DNA of 64,000 bases from Roseiarcus sp963774195 (GTDB lineage Bacteria > Pseudomonadota > Alphaproteobacteria > Rhizobiales > Beijerinckiaceae): NCBI GenBank assembly GCA_963774195.1, contig CAVZDY010000002.1:814306-878305 (forward strand), written 5' to 3'. Both the position numbers and the translations under genes were made by a program. The notes under the pieces are model-generated. The model was not told the origin of the DNA and made no database searches. It worked only from the letters and a program-made list of their open reading frames with translations. This document shows, one piece after another, positions 52,207 through 60,915 of the stretch. How positions within the stretch are numbered: the stretch's first letter is position 1; each line of letters opens with the position of its first letter.

Positions 52207-53022
52207 ATGAAGTTTCCACTCACCGGAGCCACGCGCCTCAATGTCATCGTCGGCGATCCGATCGCACAGGTGAAGTCGCCCGATGGCGTCACGCGGTCCT
52301 TTCAGGCGCGCGGGCTGGACGCCATCCTCGTCCCCGCCCAGGTGGCGCCCGCCGACCTTGCGATCTTTCTCGACGCTTGCACGAAGTTGAAGAATCTCGA
52401 CGCGATCATCGTCACCGTCCCGCATAAATTTGCCTGCTTCACCTATTGCCGCAGCGCCAGCGAGCGTTCGCAATTCCTCGGAACCGTCAATGTGATGCGG
52501 CGCGAGGGTGAGGGATGGAGCGGCGACATCGTCGACGGCCTCGGTTTCGTCAGCGCTGCGCGTGCGCATGGTGTAGATCCGAAAGGCAAGCGCGCGCTGC
52601 TCGTCGGTGCGGGCGGGGCGGGTTCGGCCATCGCGCTCGCGCTCGTCGAAGCCGGCGTTCGTGAGCTTGCAATTCATGACGGCGACGCAAAGCGTCGCGA
52701 CGCGTTGATCGGTCGTCTCGGCACCCTCGGCAAGGCGAAGATCAGCGTCGGGTCTGCCGACCCCACCGGCTTCGACTTTGTCGGCAATGCGACGCCGGCG
52801 GGCATGAAGCCCGGCGACCCGCTGCCAGTCGATGCATCGAAGCTTTCTGCTCAGACCTATGTCGGCTGCGTCATCACCTCACCCGCAGTGTCGCCGCTTG
52901 TCGCGGCCGCCCGTGCGGTGGGCTGCGTCACGGGCACCGGAAGCGAAATGTATGCAGCGCTGCAGGAGATGATGGTCGATTTCCTGTTGTTTGCCGATCA
53001 GAACAGCGAAGCGCGCGCATGA
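52207..53022 (+). CDS. Shikimate/quinate dehydrogenase-like protein
   Basis: The protein has 271 residues, the normal AroE length. It keeps the family marks: the substrate loop VGDPIAQVKSP, the catalytic Lys in VTVPHKFACF, the Asn/Asp positions in TVNVMRREG and SGDIVDGLGFV, and the nucleotide loop LLVGAGGAGSAIALALVEAG. The usual SHS(P) appears as QVKSP, so two Ser that bind the carboxylate are changed, and the substrate may differ from shikimate. It starts four bases after the fused transporter gene and overlaps the next gene in ATGA. A catabolic dehydrogenase for a hydroaromatic or alicyclic hydroxy acid is the best inference. Confidence 0.85.
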   Translation: MKFPLTGATRLNVIVGDPIAQVKSPDGVTRSFQARGLDAILVPAQVAPADLAIFLDACTKLKNLDAIIVTVPHKFACFTYCRSASERSQFLGTVNVMRREGEGWSGDIVDGLGFVSAARAHGVDPKGKRALLVGAGGAGSAIALALVEAGVRELAIHDGDAKRRDALIGRLGTLGKAKISVGSADPTGFDFVGNATPAGMKPGDPLPVDASKLSAQTYVGCVITSPAVSPLVAAARAVGCVTGTGSEMYAALQEMMVDFLLFADQNSEARA

Positions 53023-54734
53023 TCACCAGCCTCGACAGGATCGTCGACGACGCGGCTTACGATTTCATCGTTGTCGGCGCCGGCGCGGGCGGTCTTGCGG
53101 CGGCGCTGTTCGCCGCCATTGGGGGCGGGTCCGTGCTGCTCGTGGAGAGCACGGAATATGTGGGCGGCACGACCGCGCTTTCCGCCGGCACGACCTGGGT
53201 TCCGAATTCGCAGCACGCATCCAGTGTCAACCCTGGGGATACTCCGGAGGCCGCCCGCCGTTACCTCGACGGAGTCGTCGGCAACTTCGCCCGTGCTTCG
53301 CTTCGGGAAGCCTTTCTCGAGGCTGGCCCCAAGGCGATCGCGGCGCTCGAAGCGCAGTCGGACGTGAAGTTCCGTCCCTACAAGATGCATCCGGACTACG
53401 AGCAGCAGGCGGAGGGCGCTTCGCTCAACGGACGGGCGTTGGAGCCGCTTCCATTCGACGGCCGGACGCTAGGCGACGCGTTCGACCTTCTGCGCCCGCC
53501 GATCCCCGAGTTCACCATCCTTGGCGGCATGATGGTCGACCGCACGGACATCAACCACCTGCTCGCGATCCGCAAGTCGCGCGAATCTTTCGCGCATGCG
53601 AGCCATCTTCTCGCCCGTTACGGCCTCGATCGACTGCGTTACAAGCGTGGCGCGCGCCTCGTGATGGGCAATGCCTTGGTCGGGCAATTCCTCCTGTCGC
53701 TGCAGAAGCGCGGCGCCGCCATCGTGACCCGAACCGGCGTTAGGGCCTTCCACACCGAGGCGAACGGCGTCCGCGGCGTGGAGCTCGTGTCCGGCGAGGC
53801 CACGCGCCGCGTGAGGGCGCGGCTCGGCGTCGTGCTCGCGGCGGGCGGATATGGACGCAATCCGAAGCGCCGCGCGGAAATGCTGCATCAGCCGACGCCT
53901 GAATACAGCCCGGCTGCGCCGGGCCACACGGGCGACATGCAGGCGCTGGCGCTTCAACTCGGCGCTCGCCTCGCCGAGGGTGGTGCGGACAATGCCTTCT
54001 GGGCTCCGGTGTCAGTGCGGAAGCGCCCTGATGGCAGCATGGCGGTCTTTCCGCATTTCGTTCTCGACCGCTCGAAGCCGGGCACGGTCTGTGTCGATCA
54101 GAGCGGGCGGCGGTTCGTCAACGAATCGAGCTCCTATCACCTGTTCGCCCGAGCGATGTTCGAGCACAATCGCATGACGCCGAGCATCCCCTGCTTCCTG
54201 ATCGCGGACGCCGAGGGTCTGCGCAAATATGGGCTCGGCATGGTCCGGATGGGGACACGCAATCTGAAGCCCTATCTCGCCGATGGCTATCTCGTCGCCG
54301 CAGATTCGATCCCGGCCCTCGCTACGAAGCTCGGGGTCGACGCGACAAACCTCCAAGCGACGATCGCCGAGATGAACCGCTACGCCGAGACCGGAGTCGA
54401 CACCCAGTTCGGCCGTGGGACCACCGCCTATCACCGCGTAAACGGTGACGTTCTGCATGGGCCGAATCCGACCCTCGGCCCCATCCGGACCGCGCCCTTC
54501 TTCGCCGTACGGCTCTATCCCGGCGACATAGGCGCGGCGAACGGCCTCGTCATCGACGAGGACGCACGGGTCATACGGGCGGACGATACGCCAATCGGCC
54601 ATCTCTACGCCTGCGGCGCCGAAGCGGCCTCGATCATGGGCGGAACTTATCCGGGTCCCGGCATAACCATCGGCCCCGCCATCGTCATGGCCTATCGCGC
54701 CGTGCAGAACGCACTTCGGGGGACAGCGGCATGA
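53019..54734 (+). CDS. KstD/fumarate-reductase-like FAD-dependent dehydrogenase
   Basis: The protein has 571 residues. The FAD motif is FIVVGAGAGGLAAALFAAIG, then VGGTTALSAGTTWVPNS, which is the KstD-type block. VLAAGGYGRNPKRRAEML and the C-terminal GGTYPGPGITIGPAIVMAYR are also typical. Such enzymes remove two hydrogens from a ring next to a ketone, or reduce an activated double bond. The start overlaps the shikimate-dehydrogenase-like gene and its stop overlaps the next flavoprotein gene, both in ATGA, so the three are tightly coupled. Confidence 0.9.
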   Translation: MITSLDRIVDDAAYDFIVVGAGAGGLAAALFAAIGGGSVLLVESTEYVGGTTALSAGTTWVPNSQHASSVNPGDTPEAARRYLDGVVGNFARASLREAFLEAGPKAIAALEAQSDVKFRPYKMHPDYEQQAEGASLNGRALEPLPFDGRTLGDAFDLLRPPIPEFTILGGMMVDRTDINHLLAIRKSRESFAHASHLLARYGLDRLRYKRGARLVMGNALVGQFLLSLQKRGAAIVTRTGVRAFHTEANGVRGVELVSGEATRRVRARLGVVLAAGGYGRNPKRRAEMLHQPTPEYSPAAPGHTGDMQALALQLGARLAEGGADNAFWAPVSVRKRPDGSMAVFPHFVLDRSKPGTVCVDQSGRRFVNESSSYHLFARAMFEHNRMTPSIPCFLIADAEGLRKYGLGMVRMGTRNLKPYLADGYLVAADSIPALATKLGVDATNLQATIAEMNRYAETGVDTQFGRGTTAYHRVNGDVLHGPNPTLGPIRTAPFFAVRLYPGDIGAANGLVIDEDARVIRADDTPIGHLYACGAEAASIMGGTYPGPGITIGPAIVMAYRAVQNALRGTAA

Positions 54735-56437
54735 GCGCAGCGGAGCGGCATTGCGATCTCGTCGTCGTCGGGTCCGGCGCGGGCGGCCTCGCGGCGGCGG
54801 CGACGGCGGCTTACTTCGGCCTAAACGTCATCGTGGTCGAGAAGGCCGACGTCGTCGGCGGCACGACGGCCTGGTCGGGCGGATGGATGTGGATTCCGCG
54901 CAATCCGCTGGCCGTCGAGGCAGGCATTGTCGAGGACGAAGATGCGCCGCGCCTCTATCTGAAAAACGAACTCGGCGACGCTTACGACGAGTCGTTCGCG
55001 ACGATGCTCCTTCGTGAGGGTCCACGGATGGTCGCCTTCTTCCGCGCCCATACCAGCCTCGAATTCATTTCCGGCAACACGATCCCGGACTTTCACGACC
55101 GCTTGCACGGCGCTGGTCTCGGCGGCCGATCCGTCTGCGCCGCGCCCTTTGACGCCCGCGCGCTTGGGTCTCGGGTCAGGTTCCTGCGCCCGCCGCTCGA
55201 ACAGGTCTCGCCCTTCGGCATGGGAATCGCGACCGGCGCCGACATGCAGCATTTTCTCAGCGCGACGCGGAGCCTGAAATCCTTTGCGCATGTTGCGAAG
55301 CGCGTGCTGCGGCACGAGGCCGAGCGCTTCGCACATGGCCGCGGGCTGTGGCTCGTGGGCGGCAACGCGCTCGTCGGCCGCCTGCTCAAAAGCGCCGATG
55401 ACCTGAAAGTCACGATACTCACCGCCATGCCGGCGCGTGCCCCGATCCTCGAAAACGGCCGCGCGGCTGGCGTTGTCGTCGGCGACGGCGAACGCATTCT
55501 GGCCCGATGCGGCGTGGTGCTCGCGACCGGCGGCTTCCCGCATGACGATGCGCGCAAGGCCGCTCTGTTTCCGCATGCGCCGACCGGCCGCGAGCATGTC
55601 TCCGCGGCGCCCGAGACCAACACCGGCGACGGTCTCCGCATCGGTGAGGCGGCCGGCGGAACCGTTCGCGACGATCTTTCGAACGCCGGCGCCTGGGCGC
55701 CGGTGTCGCTCGCGCCACGCAGCGATGGAACGGCCGGGCGCTTTCCGCATCTCGTCGAGCGAGCCAAGCCCGGCCTCATCATGATCATGCGCGACGGGCG
55801 GCGCTTCACGAACGAAGCCAACTCCTACCACGACGTAATGCAGGCGCTTTTCGCGGCTTCGCCAAGGCGCGGTCCGGTCGAGGCCTGGATGGTCTGCGAT
55901 CACGACTTCCAGCGTCATTACGGGCTCGGCCGCGCCCGCCCGCGTCCGTTCTCGATCAGCCCGTGGATCGCCAACGGCTATCTCAAGCGCGGCGCAACGA
56001 TCGAAGACCTGGCAGGCGCCTGCGGAATCGTTCCGCAGGGGCTCGCCGAAACCGTACGGGTCTATAATGAGGACGCGGCGCAAGGCCGCGACAACGCCTT
56101 TCATCGCGGCGAGAGCGCCTACAATCGCATGCAGGGCGAGCCTGGACATGCGCCGAATCCCTGCGTCGCGCCGATCCTACGCGCGCCCTTCTACGCGGTG
56201 AAGATCGCGCCCGGAAGCCTAGGCACTTTCGCTGGGCTTCGGACCGACGCGAATGCGCGGGTGCTCGGCCGCGACGGGCGGCCGATTGAAGGCCTCTTCG
56301 CGGTTGGAAACGACATGTCGAGCATGATGGGTGGCCGTTATCCGGCCGGTGGAATCACGCTCGGCCCCGCCATGACGTTCGGCTTCGTCGCCGCGCATGT
56401 CGCGAGCGGCGTCCCCCTCGGTGGAAACAGGACCTGA
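54731..56437 (+). CDS. KstD/fumarate-reductase-like FAD-dependent dehydrogenase
   Basis: The protein has 568 residues. Motifs are LVVVGSGAGGLAAAATAAYFG, VVGGTTAWSGGWMWIP, FTNEANSYHDVMQALF and GGRYPAGGITLGPAMTFGFV. It is clearly related to the adjacent 53019-54734 protein but closer to the frameshifted copy at 40097-41804, with which it shares length and many blocks. Two neighbouring desaturases acting one after the other would suit full aromatisation of a cyclohexanone-type ring. No heme or covalent-flavin site is visible. Expressed from the IclR-controlled operon. Confidence 0.9.
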   Translation: MSAAERHCDLVVVGSGAGGLAAAATAAYFGLNVIVVEKADVVGGTTAWSGGWMWIPRNPLAVEAGIVEDEDAPRLYLKNELGDAYDESFATMLLREGPRMVAFFRAHTSLEFISGNTIPDFHDRLHGAGLGGRSVCAAPFDARALGSRVRFLRPPLEQVSPFGMGIATGADMQHFLSATRSLKSFAHVAKRVLRHEAERFAHGRGLWLVGGNALVGRLLKSADDLKVTILTAMPARAPILENGRAAGVVVGDGERILARCGVVLATGGFPHDDARKAALFPHAPTGREHVSAAPETNTGDGLRIGEAAGGTVRDDLSNAGAWAPVSLAPRSDGTAGRFPHLVERAKPGLIMIMRDGRRFTNEANSYHDVMQALFAASPRRGPVEAWMVCDHDFQRHYGLGRARPRPFSISPWIANGYLKRGATIEDLAGACGIVPQGLAETVRVYNEDAAQGRDNAFHRGESAYNRMQGEPGHAPNPCVAPILRAPFYAVKIAPGSLGTFAGLRTDANARVLGRDGRPIEGLFAVGNDMSSMMGGRYPAGGITLGPAMTFGFVAAHVASGVPLGGNRT

Positions 56438-56449
56438 CGGAGTTTTTCA

Positions 56450-57064
56450 ATGCGCTACGAGATTGCGACGCTCGACGTACGACTGGGCGCAGCGCCCAAG
56501 GTCGTCGCCGGAATAGACGCCGCGACGAAGGCGGTTGCTTCCGGCGGCGCTCTGCTCGGCTGCTGGATCAGTGAGATCGGCGCGCTGAACCAGATTTATG
56601 TGCTGCGCAGCTTTCCCGAGGACGGAACCTTGCAGGCAGAGCGAACGCGGCTCCTCAGCGACCCAAATCCTTTCGGCTTCGGCGAGGGGATCGCGCGCAT
56701 GAACTTCGAGACCTACGTTCCCTTCGCGTGGTGCCCAGCGCCGAAGCCCGGCCGCCACGGCGCGGTTTATGAGATCCGCACCTATCGGTTGAAGCACGGC
56801 GGCCTTGCGCCGACCATCGCGGCCTGGGAAGCGGCGATGCCGGTACGCTCGAAATATTCGCCGCTGACGATCGTGATGTCGGCGATCGACGGCGAGCCAC
56901 GCTTCACGCACATCTGGCCCTACGAGAGCCTCGAACATCGCGCCAAGGCGCGGGGCGATTCCGTAAAGGACGGCGCATGGCCGCCGAAGGGTGGCCCGGA
57001 TTGGCTCACCGGCGACATGCGGTCGACCATTGCGCTGCCCGCCAGCATCTCGCCGCTCGCGTGA
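56450..57064 (+). CDS. NIPSNAP-family protein (two domains)
   Basis: The protein has 204 residues. Both halves look like NIPSNAP domains: the first ends NFETYVPFAW and the second begins YEIRTYRLKHGGLAPTIAAW and ends with THIWPYESLEHRAKARGD. The single-domain version is encoded at 41801-42151 after the paralogous flavoprotein gene. Activity is unknown for the family. It starts 12 bases after the flavoprotein stop and its stop overlaps a possible GTG start of the next gene. Confidence 0.85.
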   Translation: MRYEIATLDVRLGAAPKVVAGIDAATKAVASGGALLGCWISEIGALNQIYVLRSFPEDGTLQAERTRLLSDPNPFGFGEGIARMNFETYVPFAWCPAPKPGRHGAVYEIRTYRLKHGGLAPTIAAWEAAMPVRSKYSPLTIVMSAIDGEPRFTHIWPYESLEHRAKARGDSVKDGAWPPKGGPDWLTGDMRSTIALPASISPLA

Positions 57065-57885
57065 ACGCTATGGCCCGCCCTTTCTCTCTCTCCTATCTCA
57101 CCGCGGCGTCGCTGACGCCGCCCGAGGCGGTGACGCTCGCCGCAGAGCTCGGCTACGACTACGTTGGCCTGCGCATTCTCCCCGCTGCGCCCGGCGGCGC
57201 CTTCGCGCCGCTGATTGATGACGCCGCGATGCTGAAAGAGACGCGGGCGCGCATCCGCGATTTCAACATCGGGCTGTTCGATGTAGAGATCGTGCGGATC
57301 GGGCCGGACTTCTGCGTCAATTCCGTGAAGCGGCTCCTGGAGGTTTGCGGCGAGCTTGGCGCCAAAGCGGTGCTGACGGCCGGCGACGACCCGGATGAGC
57401 TGCGCCTCACGCAGAACTTCGCGGCCTTCTGCGACGCAGCCGCGCCTTACGGGCTCACCGCCGATCTCGAATTCATGCCTTGGACCGAGGTTCCGAACGC
57501 GAAAGCGGCGCTTCGCATCGTCGAGGCGGCGGGGCGTCCGAACGGGCGGGTGCTGGTGGACGCGCTGCATTTCGAGCGTTCCGGATCGACGCTCGAACAC
57601 GTCGCGGCCATTCCGCGCGAGCGGCTTGGCTACGCCCAAATCTGCGACGCGCCCGCAAGCTATCCGCACACGACCGCGGCGCTCATCCATACGGCGCGCG
57701 AGGCCCGCTTGCCCCCGGGCGAAGGCGATATCGACATCAAGGCGCTGTTCGACGCATTGCCGCCGGAGCTTCCCGTCAGCATCGAGATTCCGCATGCGGT
57801 CCGCATGAGAAGCGACGGACCGGAGGTCTGGGCGCGCGACATGCTCGCCTGTTCGCGGCGCGCGCTCGCCGAGCCGCAGGTCTGA
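57061..57885 (+). CDS. Sugar phosphate isomerase/epimerase-like TIM barrel protein
   Basis: The protein has 274 residues if it starts at the GTG at 57061, which overlaps the NIPSNAP stop; an ATG at 57070 is the alternative. The metal-site strands read DLEFMPWTEVPNAKAA (Glu), RVLVDALHFERSG (Asp and His), YAQICDAPASYPH (Asp) and a last Glu in SIEIPHA. The fold family includes 3-dehydroshikimate dehydratase, which makes protocatechuate, and sugar epimerases. Beside a shikimate-dehydrogenase-like gene the dehydratase option is attractive but unproven. It is paralogous to the proteins at 36263 and 44263. Confidence 0.85.
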   Translation: MNAMARPFSLSYLTAASLTPPEAVTLAAELGYDYVGLRILPAAPGGAFAPLIDDAAMLKETRARIRDFNIGLFDVEIVRIGPDFCVNSVKRLLEVCGELGAKAVLTAGDDPDELRLTQNFAAFCDAAAPYGLTADLEFMPWTEVPNAKAALRIVEAAGRPNGRVLVDALHFERSGSTLEHVAAIPRERLGYAQICDAPASYPHTTAALIHTAREARLPPGEGDIDIKALFDALPPELPVSIEIPHAVRMRSDGPEVWARDMLACSRRALAEPQV

Positions 57886-57903
57886 TCATCGAGGAGACGT
57901 CCC

Positions 57904-59076
57904 ATGAATTTCGCGCTCAGCGACGAGCAGCGCATGCTCATCGGAACCGTAAGGAGCTTCATCGCTGCGGAGCTTCAGCCGCTGGAGGACGAGGTCGAGC
58001 AGACCGGCGTCCTGGGTTCGGAGCTTGCCAACGCGATCCACGCGAAGGCCAAGGCGATCGGCCTCTATGCGATGAACATTCCCGTCGAGTTCGGCGGTGG
58101 CGGCCTTTCCGCCGTCGATCACATGCTCGCGGAAGAACAGTTCGGCCGCACGGCCGACATCCTCATCCGCCGCGCTTTCGGGAACGTCTACGAGATGCTC
58201 CTCGAATGCAAAGGCGGCCAGGTCGAGCGCTGGCTGCTCCCCGCCGTGCGCGGCGAACGCACGGCCTCCATCGCCATCACCGAGCCCGGGGCCGGCTCGG
58301 ACGCAGCCGGTATCAAGACGCGCGCCGTTCGCACGGGCGACGGCTGGCGGCTCACCGGAAGCAAGCACTTTATCAGCGACGGCGCCTTCTCGGATTTCTT
58401 TCTGGTGACCGCGGTCACCGATCCCTCCGCCGGCGCCAGGGGCATCTCCATGTTCCTCGTCGACAAGGGACTGCCCGGCTTCACCATTGGCCGGGATCAG
58501 CCGATGATGGGCGTCCGCGGCACGAGCCATGTTGAACTCTTCTTCGAGGAGACGCCGGTCGGATCCGCGGCGCTGCTCGGCACGGAAGGAGAGGGGCTGC
58601 GCCTCGCGCTGGCGACGCTCGGCCGCGTCCGCCTTGCGCAGGTCGGCGCGCGCGCAATCGGCAAGGCCACCATGGTCCTCGAAAAAACCATCGCTTATGC
58701 GCGCGAGCGAAAGCAGTTCGGCAAGGCGCTCGGCGAGTTCCAGATGGTGCAGCAGATGATCTCGGATTCGATCATCGAAGTGAATTGCGCGCGCCTGCTT
58801 CTTCATCGCGCCGCCTTCGCACTGGATTCAGGCGAGGACGCCCGCGATCTCATCGCCATGGTCAAGGTCAACGCGGCTGAGACGCTCGGTCGCGTGGTCG
58901 ATCGAGCCGTGCAGATTTTTGGCGGCATGGGCTTCTGCAAAGACCTGCCGATCGAACGTTACTACCGCGACGCCCGAATTTACCGGATCTTCGACGGCGC
59001 CTCCGAAGTGCACCGCTTCACCATCGCCCGTTCAGCCATGCGGCGCGACGCGTCGCTCTACGACATTGGAGCTTGA
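57904..59076 (+). CDS. Acyl-CoA dehydrogenase
   Basis: The protein has 390 residues. Features are MNFALSDEQRMLIGTVRSFI, the FAD/substrate segment SIAITEPGAGSDAAGIKT, FSDFFLVTAVTDP, GRVRLAQVGARAIGKA and the arginine motif RKQFGKALGEFQMVQ. The end reads RIFDGASEVHR, so Asp 364 stands where most family members have the catalytic Glu of the YEGTSEIQR segment. The enzyme would still be an FAD flavoprotein needing ETF. It is followed by a CoA-transferase gene, which would supply the CoA thioester. Substrate is not known. Confidence 0.92.
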   Translation: MNFALSDEQRMLIGTVRSFIAAELQPLEDEVEQTGVLGSELANAIHAKAKAIGLYAMNIPVEFGGGGLSAVDHMLAEEQFGRTADILIRRAFGNVYEMLLECKGGQVERWLLPAVRGERTASIAITEPGAGSDAAGIKTRAVRTGDGWRLTGSKHFISDGAFSDFFLVTAVTDPSAGARGISMFLVDKGLPGFTIGRDQPMMGVRGTSHVELFFEETPVGSAALLGTEGEGLRLALATLGRVRLAQVGARAIGKATMVLEKTIAYARERKQFGKALGEFQMVQQMISDSIIEVNCARLLLHRAAFALDSGEDARDLIAMVKVNAAETLGRVVDRAVQIFGGMGFCKDLPIERYYRDARIYRIFDGASEVHRFTIARSAMRRDASLYDIGA

Positions 59077-59080
59077 CGCG

Positions 59081-60607
59081 ATGGCGCATGCAAGGTTCAT
59101 GAGCGCGGACGATGCAATTGCGATGATCCACGACGGCGATACGGTTGCGATCATCGGCGGCGGCGGCGGTCTCGAGGAAGCCGCCGAATTGTTCGCCGCC
59201 GTGGAGCGGCGCTTCCAGATGACCAGCGGTCCGCGGAATCTGTCGCTCGTGCATTCGCTTGGCGTCGGTGACCGCAAGACGCGGGGTGTCAGCTGCTTCG
59301 CCCACGAGGGCCTGGTGCGGAAGGTGACAGGCGGCCACTGGGTCTGGTCGCCGCGCATGCAGGAACTCGCCCGCGCAAATAAGATCGAGGCCTATGTTCT
59401 GCCGGGTGGGGTCGTCATGCAGCTCTATCGCGAGATCGGCGCGCGACGTCCCGGCTTAATCTCCCGCGTGGGGCTCGGCACCTTCGTCGATCCACGCCTC
59501 GAGGGCGGCCGCATGAACGAAGCGGCGAAGGACGTGACCGTCGAGACGATCACGCTCGGCGGCGAGGAGTATCTCTTCTATAAGGCGTTCTCCGTTCACG
59601 TCGCGCTGTTGCGGGGCACGTTCGCGGACGGCGACGGCAACATCAGCCTCGCTGAAGAGGCCGCCAATCTCGACATCCAGGCCTGCGCGCTCGCAGCGCA
59701 CAATTCCGGGGGCAAGGTCATTGTGCAGGTGCGCGAGAGGGTCGCGAACGGCGCGCTGCCCGCGCATACGATCGCGATTCCTGGCGTCTGGGTCGACGCT
59801 GTCGTCGTCGTCCCAGATCAGATGATGACCTATGACTTCGCCTACGATCCGGCGATGGCGGGCGTCGCGCGTCTGCCGCCGCATACCCTTCCCGAGCCCA
59901 AGCTCGATGAACGGCAGGTGATCGCGAGGCGCGCCAGGCAGGAGCTCGACGAGGGATTGGTTGTCAATTTCGGCTTCGGCATTCCTGATGCGGTCGCCGC
60001 GCTGGTTGCGGACGACGTGCGCGCCGGCCGTTACGTTCAGACGATCGAACATGGCGTCTATGGCGGGGAATTGTTGACCGGCCATGTCTTTGGCTTCTCG
60101 CGCAACGCGAGCGCGATGATCGACGCGCCGACGCAATTCGACTTCTATTCCGGCGGCGGCCTCGACATCGCATTTCTGGGCTTCGGCCAGTTTGACGGCG
60201 ATGGCAATGTCAATGCCTCGAAGCTCGGCGGCGTGCCGGTCGGGCCGGGCGGATTCATCGACATCGCGCAAAACGCGCGCAAGGTCGTGTTCTGCGGAAC
60301 GTTCGACGCGAAGGGCGTCAAGCTTCGCGTCGCCCACGGACGACTGAACATCGTAGCGCCGGGCGCCATCCGCAAGCTTGTGCAGGCAGTCGACCAGATC
60401 ACGTTCTCAGGTGTCCAAGCGCGCAAAGCAGGCCAGGATGTCTGGTATGTCACAGAGCGCGCCGTTTTCCGCCTGATGAAGGAGGGTGTAACCCTCGTCG
60501 AGATCGCGCCCGGCGTCGATCTTGAGCGCGACGTGCTCGCGCATATGGACTTCCGTCCCCGGCTCGCTGAATCGATCGCTGTGATGCCCGATGAATGTTT
60601 TCGCTGA
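59081..60607 (+). CDS. Acyl-CoA:carboxylate CoA-transferase (fused alpha and beta, YdiF-like)
   Basis: The protein has 508 residues, with alpha and beta halves in one chain as in propionate CoA-transferase and YdiF. The alpha half has DTVAIIGGGGGLEEAAELFA and LPGGVVMQLYREIGARRPG; the beta half has VVNFGFGIPDAVAAL and TIEHGVYGGE, where the Glu of IEHG is the expected catalytic residue. The ATG at 59081 gives the conserved N terminus; the longer open frame overlaps the dehydrogenase. It would activate a carboxylic acid from acetyl-CoA or succinyl-CoA. It is the last gene of the operon. Confidence 0.92.
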   Translation: MAHARFMSADDAIAMIHDGDTVAIIGGGGGLEEAAELFAAVERRFQMTSGPRNLSLVHSLGVGDRKTRGVSCFAHEGLVRKVTGGHWVWSPRMQELARANKIEAYVLPGGVVMQLYREIGARRPGLISRVGLGTFVDPRLEGGRMNEAAKDVTVETITLGGEEYLFYKAFSVHVALLRGTFADGDGNISLAEEAANLDIQACALAAHNSGGKVIVQVRERVANGALPAHTIAIPGVWVDAVVVVPDQMMTYDFAYDPAMAGVARLPPHTLPEPKLDERQVIARRARQELDEGLVVNFGFGIPDAVAALVADDVRAGRYVQTIEHGVYGGELLTGHVFGFSRNASAMIDAPTQFDFYSGGGLDIAFLGFGQFDGDGNVNASKLGGVPVGPGGFIDIAQNARKVVFCGTFDAKGVKLRVAHGRLNIVAPGAIRKLVQAVDQITFSGVQARKAGQDVWYVTERAVFRLMKEGVTLVEIAPGVDLERDVLAHMDFRPRLAESIAVMPDECFR

Positions 60608-60736
60608 AACGCCGTCGAATCGTGGCAGCACCTCGCAGTTGATGCTGAAAACAGGAAGCTGAACGCGAGGGGCAATTGTCACGGAAGCGGCGGCCTGCGC
60701 TAGGATACCGAGCTTGAAGCCGACCTCCTAAAGCGG

Positions 60737-60915
60737 CCACTGCTCTCCGCCCGCGACCGTCCAGCACGCCGTCTGGCTGTATTTGCGGTCCGCACTCAGC
60801 TACCGCGACTTCGAGGATCTCCACGGCGGCGAAGCGTGGGCTTGGCATCTCCTATGAGACAGTCCGTCGTCGGGTCGCCAAGTTCCGGCCGCTCATTACG
60901 CAGGAGTTGCACGGT
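60737..60915 (+). pseudogene. IS6-family transposase N-terminal fragment
   Basis: A broken frame spells PPATVQHAVWLYLRSALSYR, DFEDL, and after a shift GISYETVRRRVAKFRPLITQ. These are the first 60 or so residues of an IS6-type transposase (helix-turn-helix region); the catalytic part is missing. It starts about 130 bases after the CoA-transferase stop and marks the end of the catabolic operon. Confidence 0.65.
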
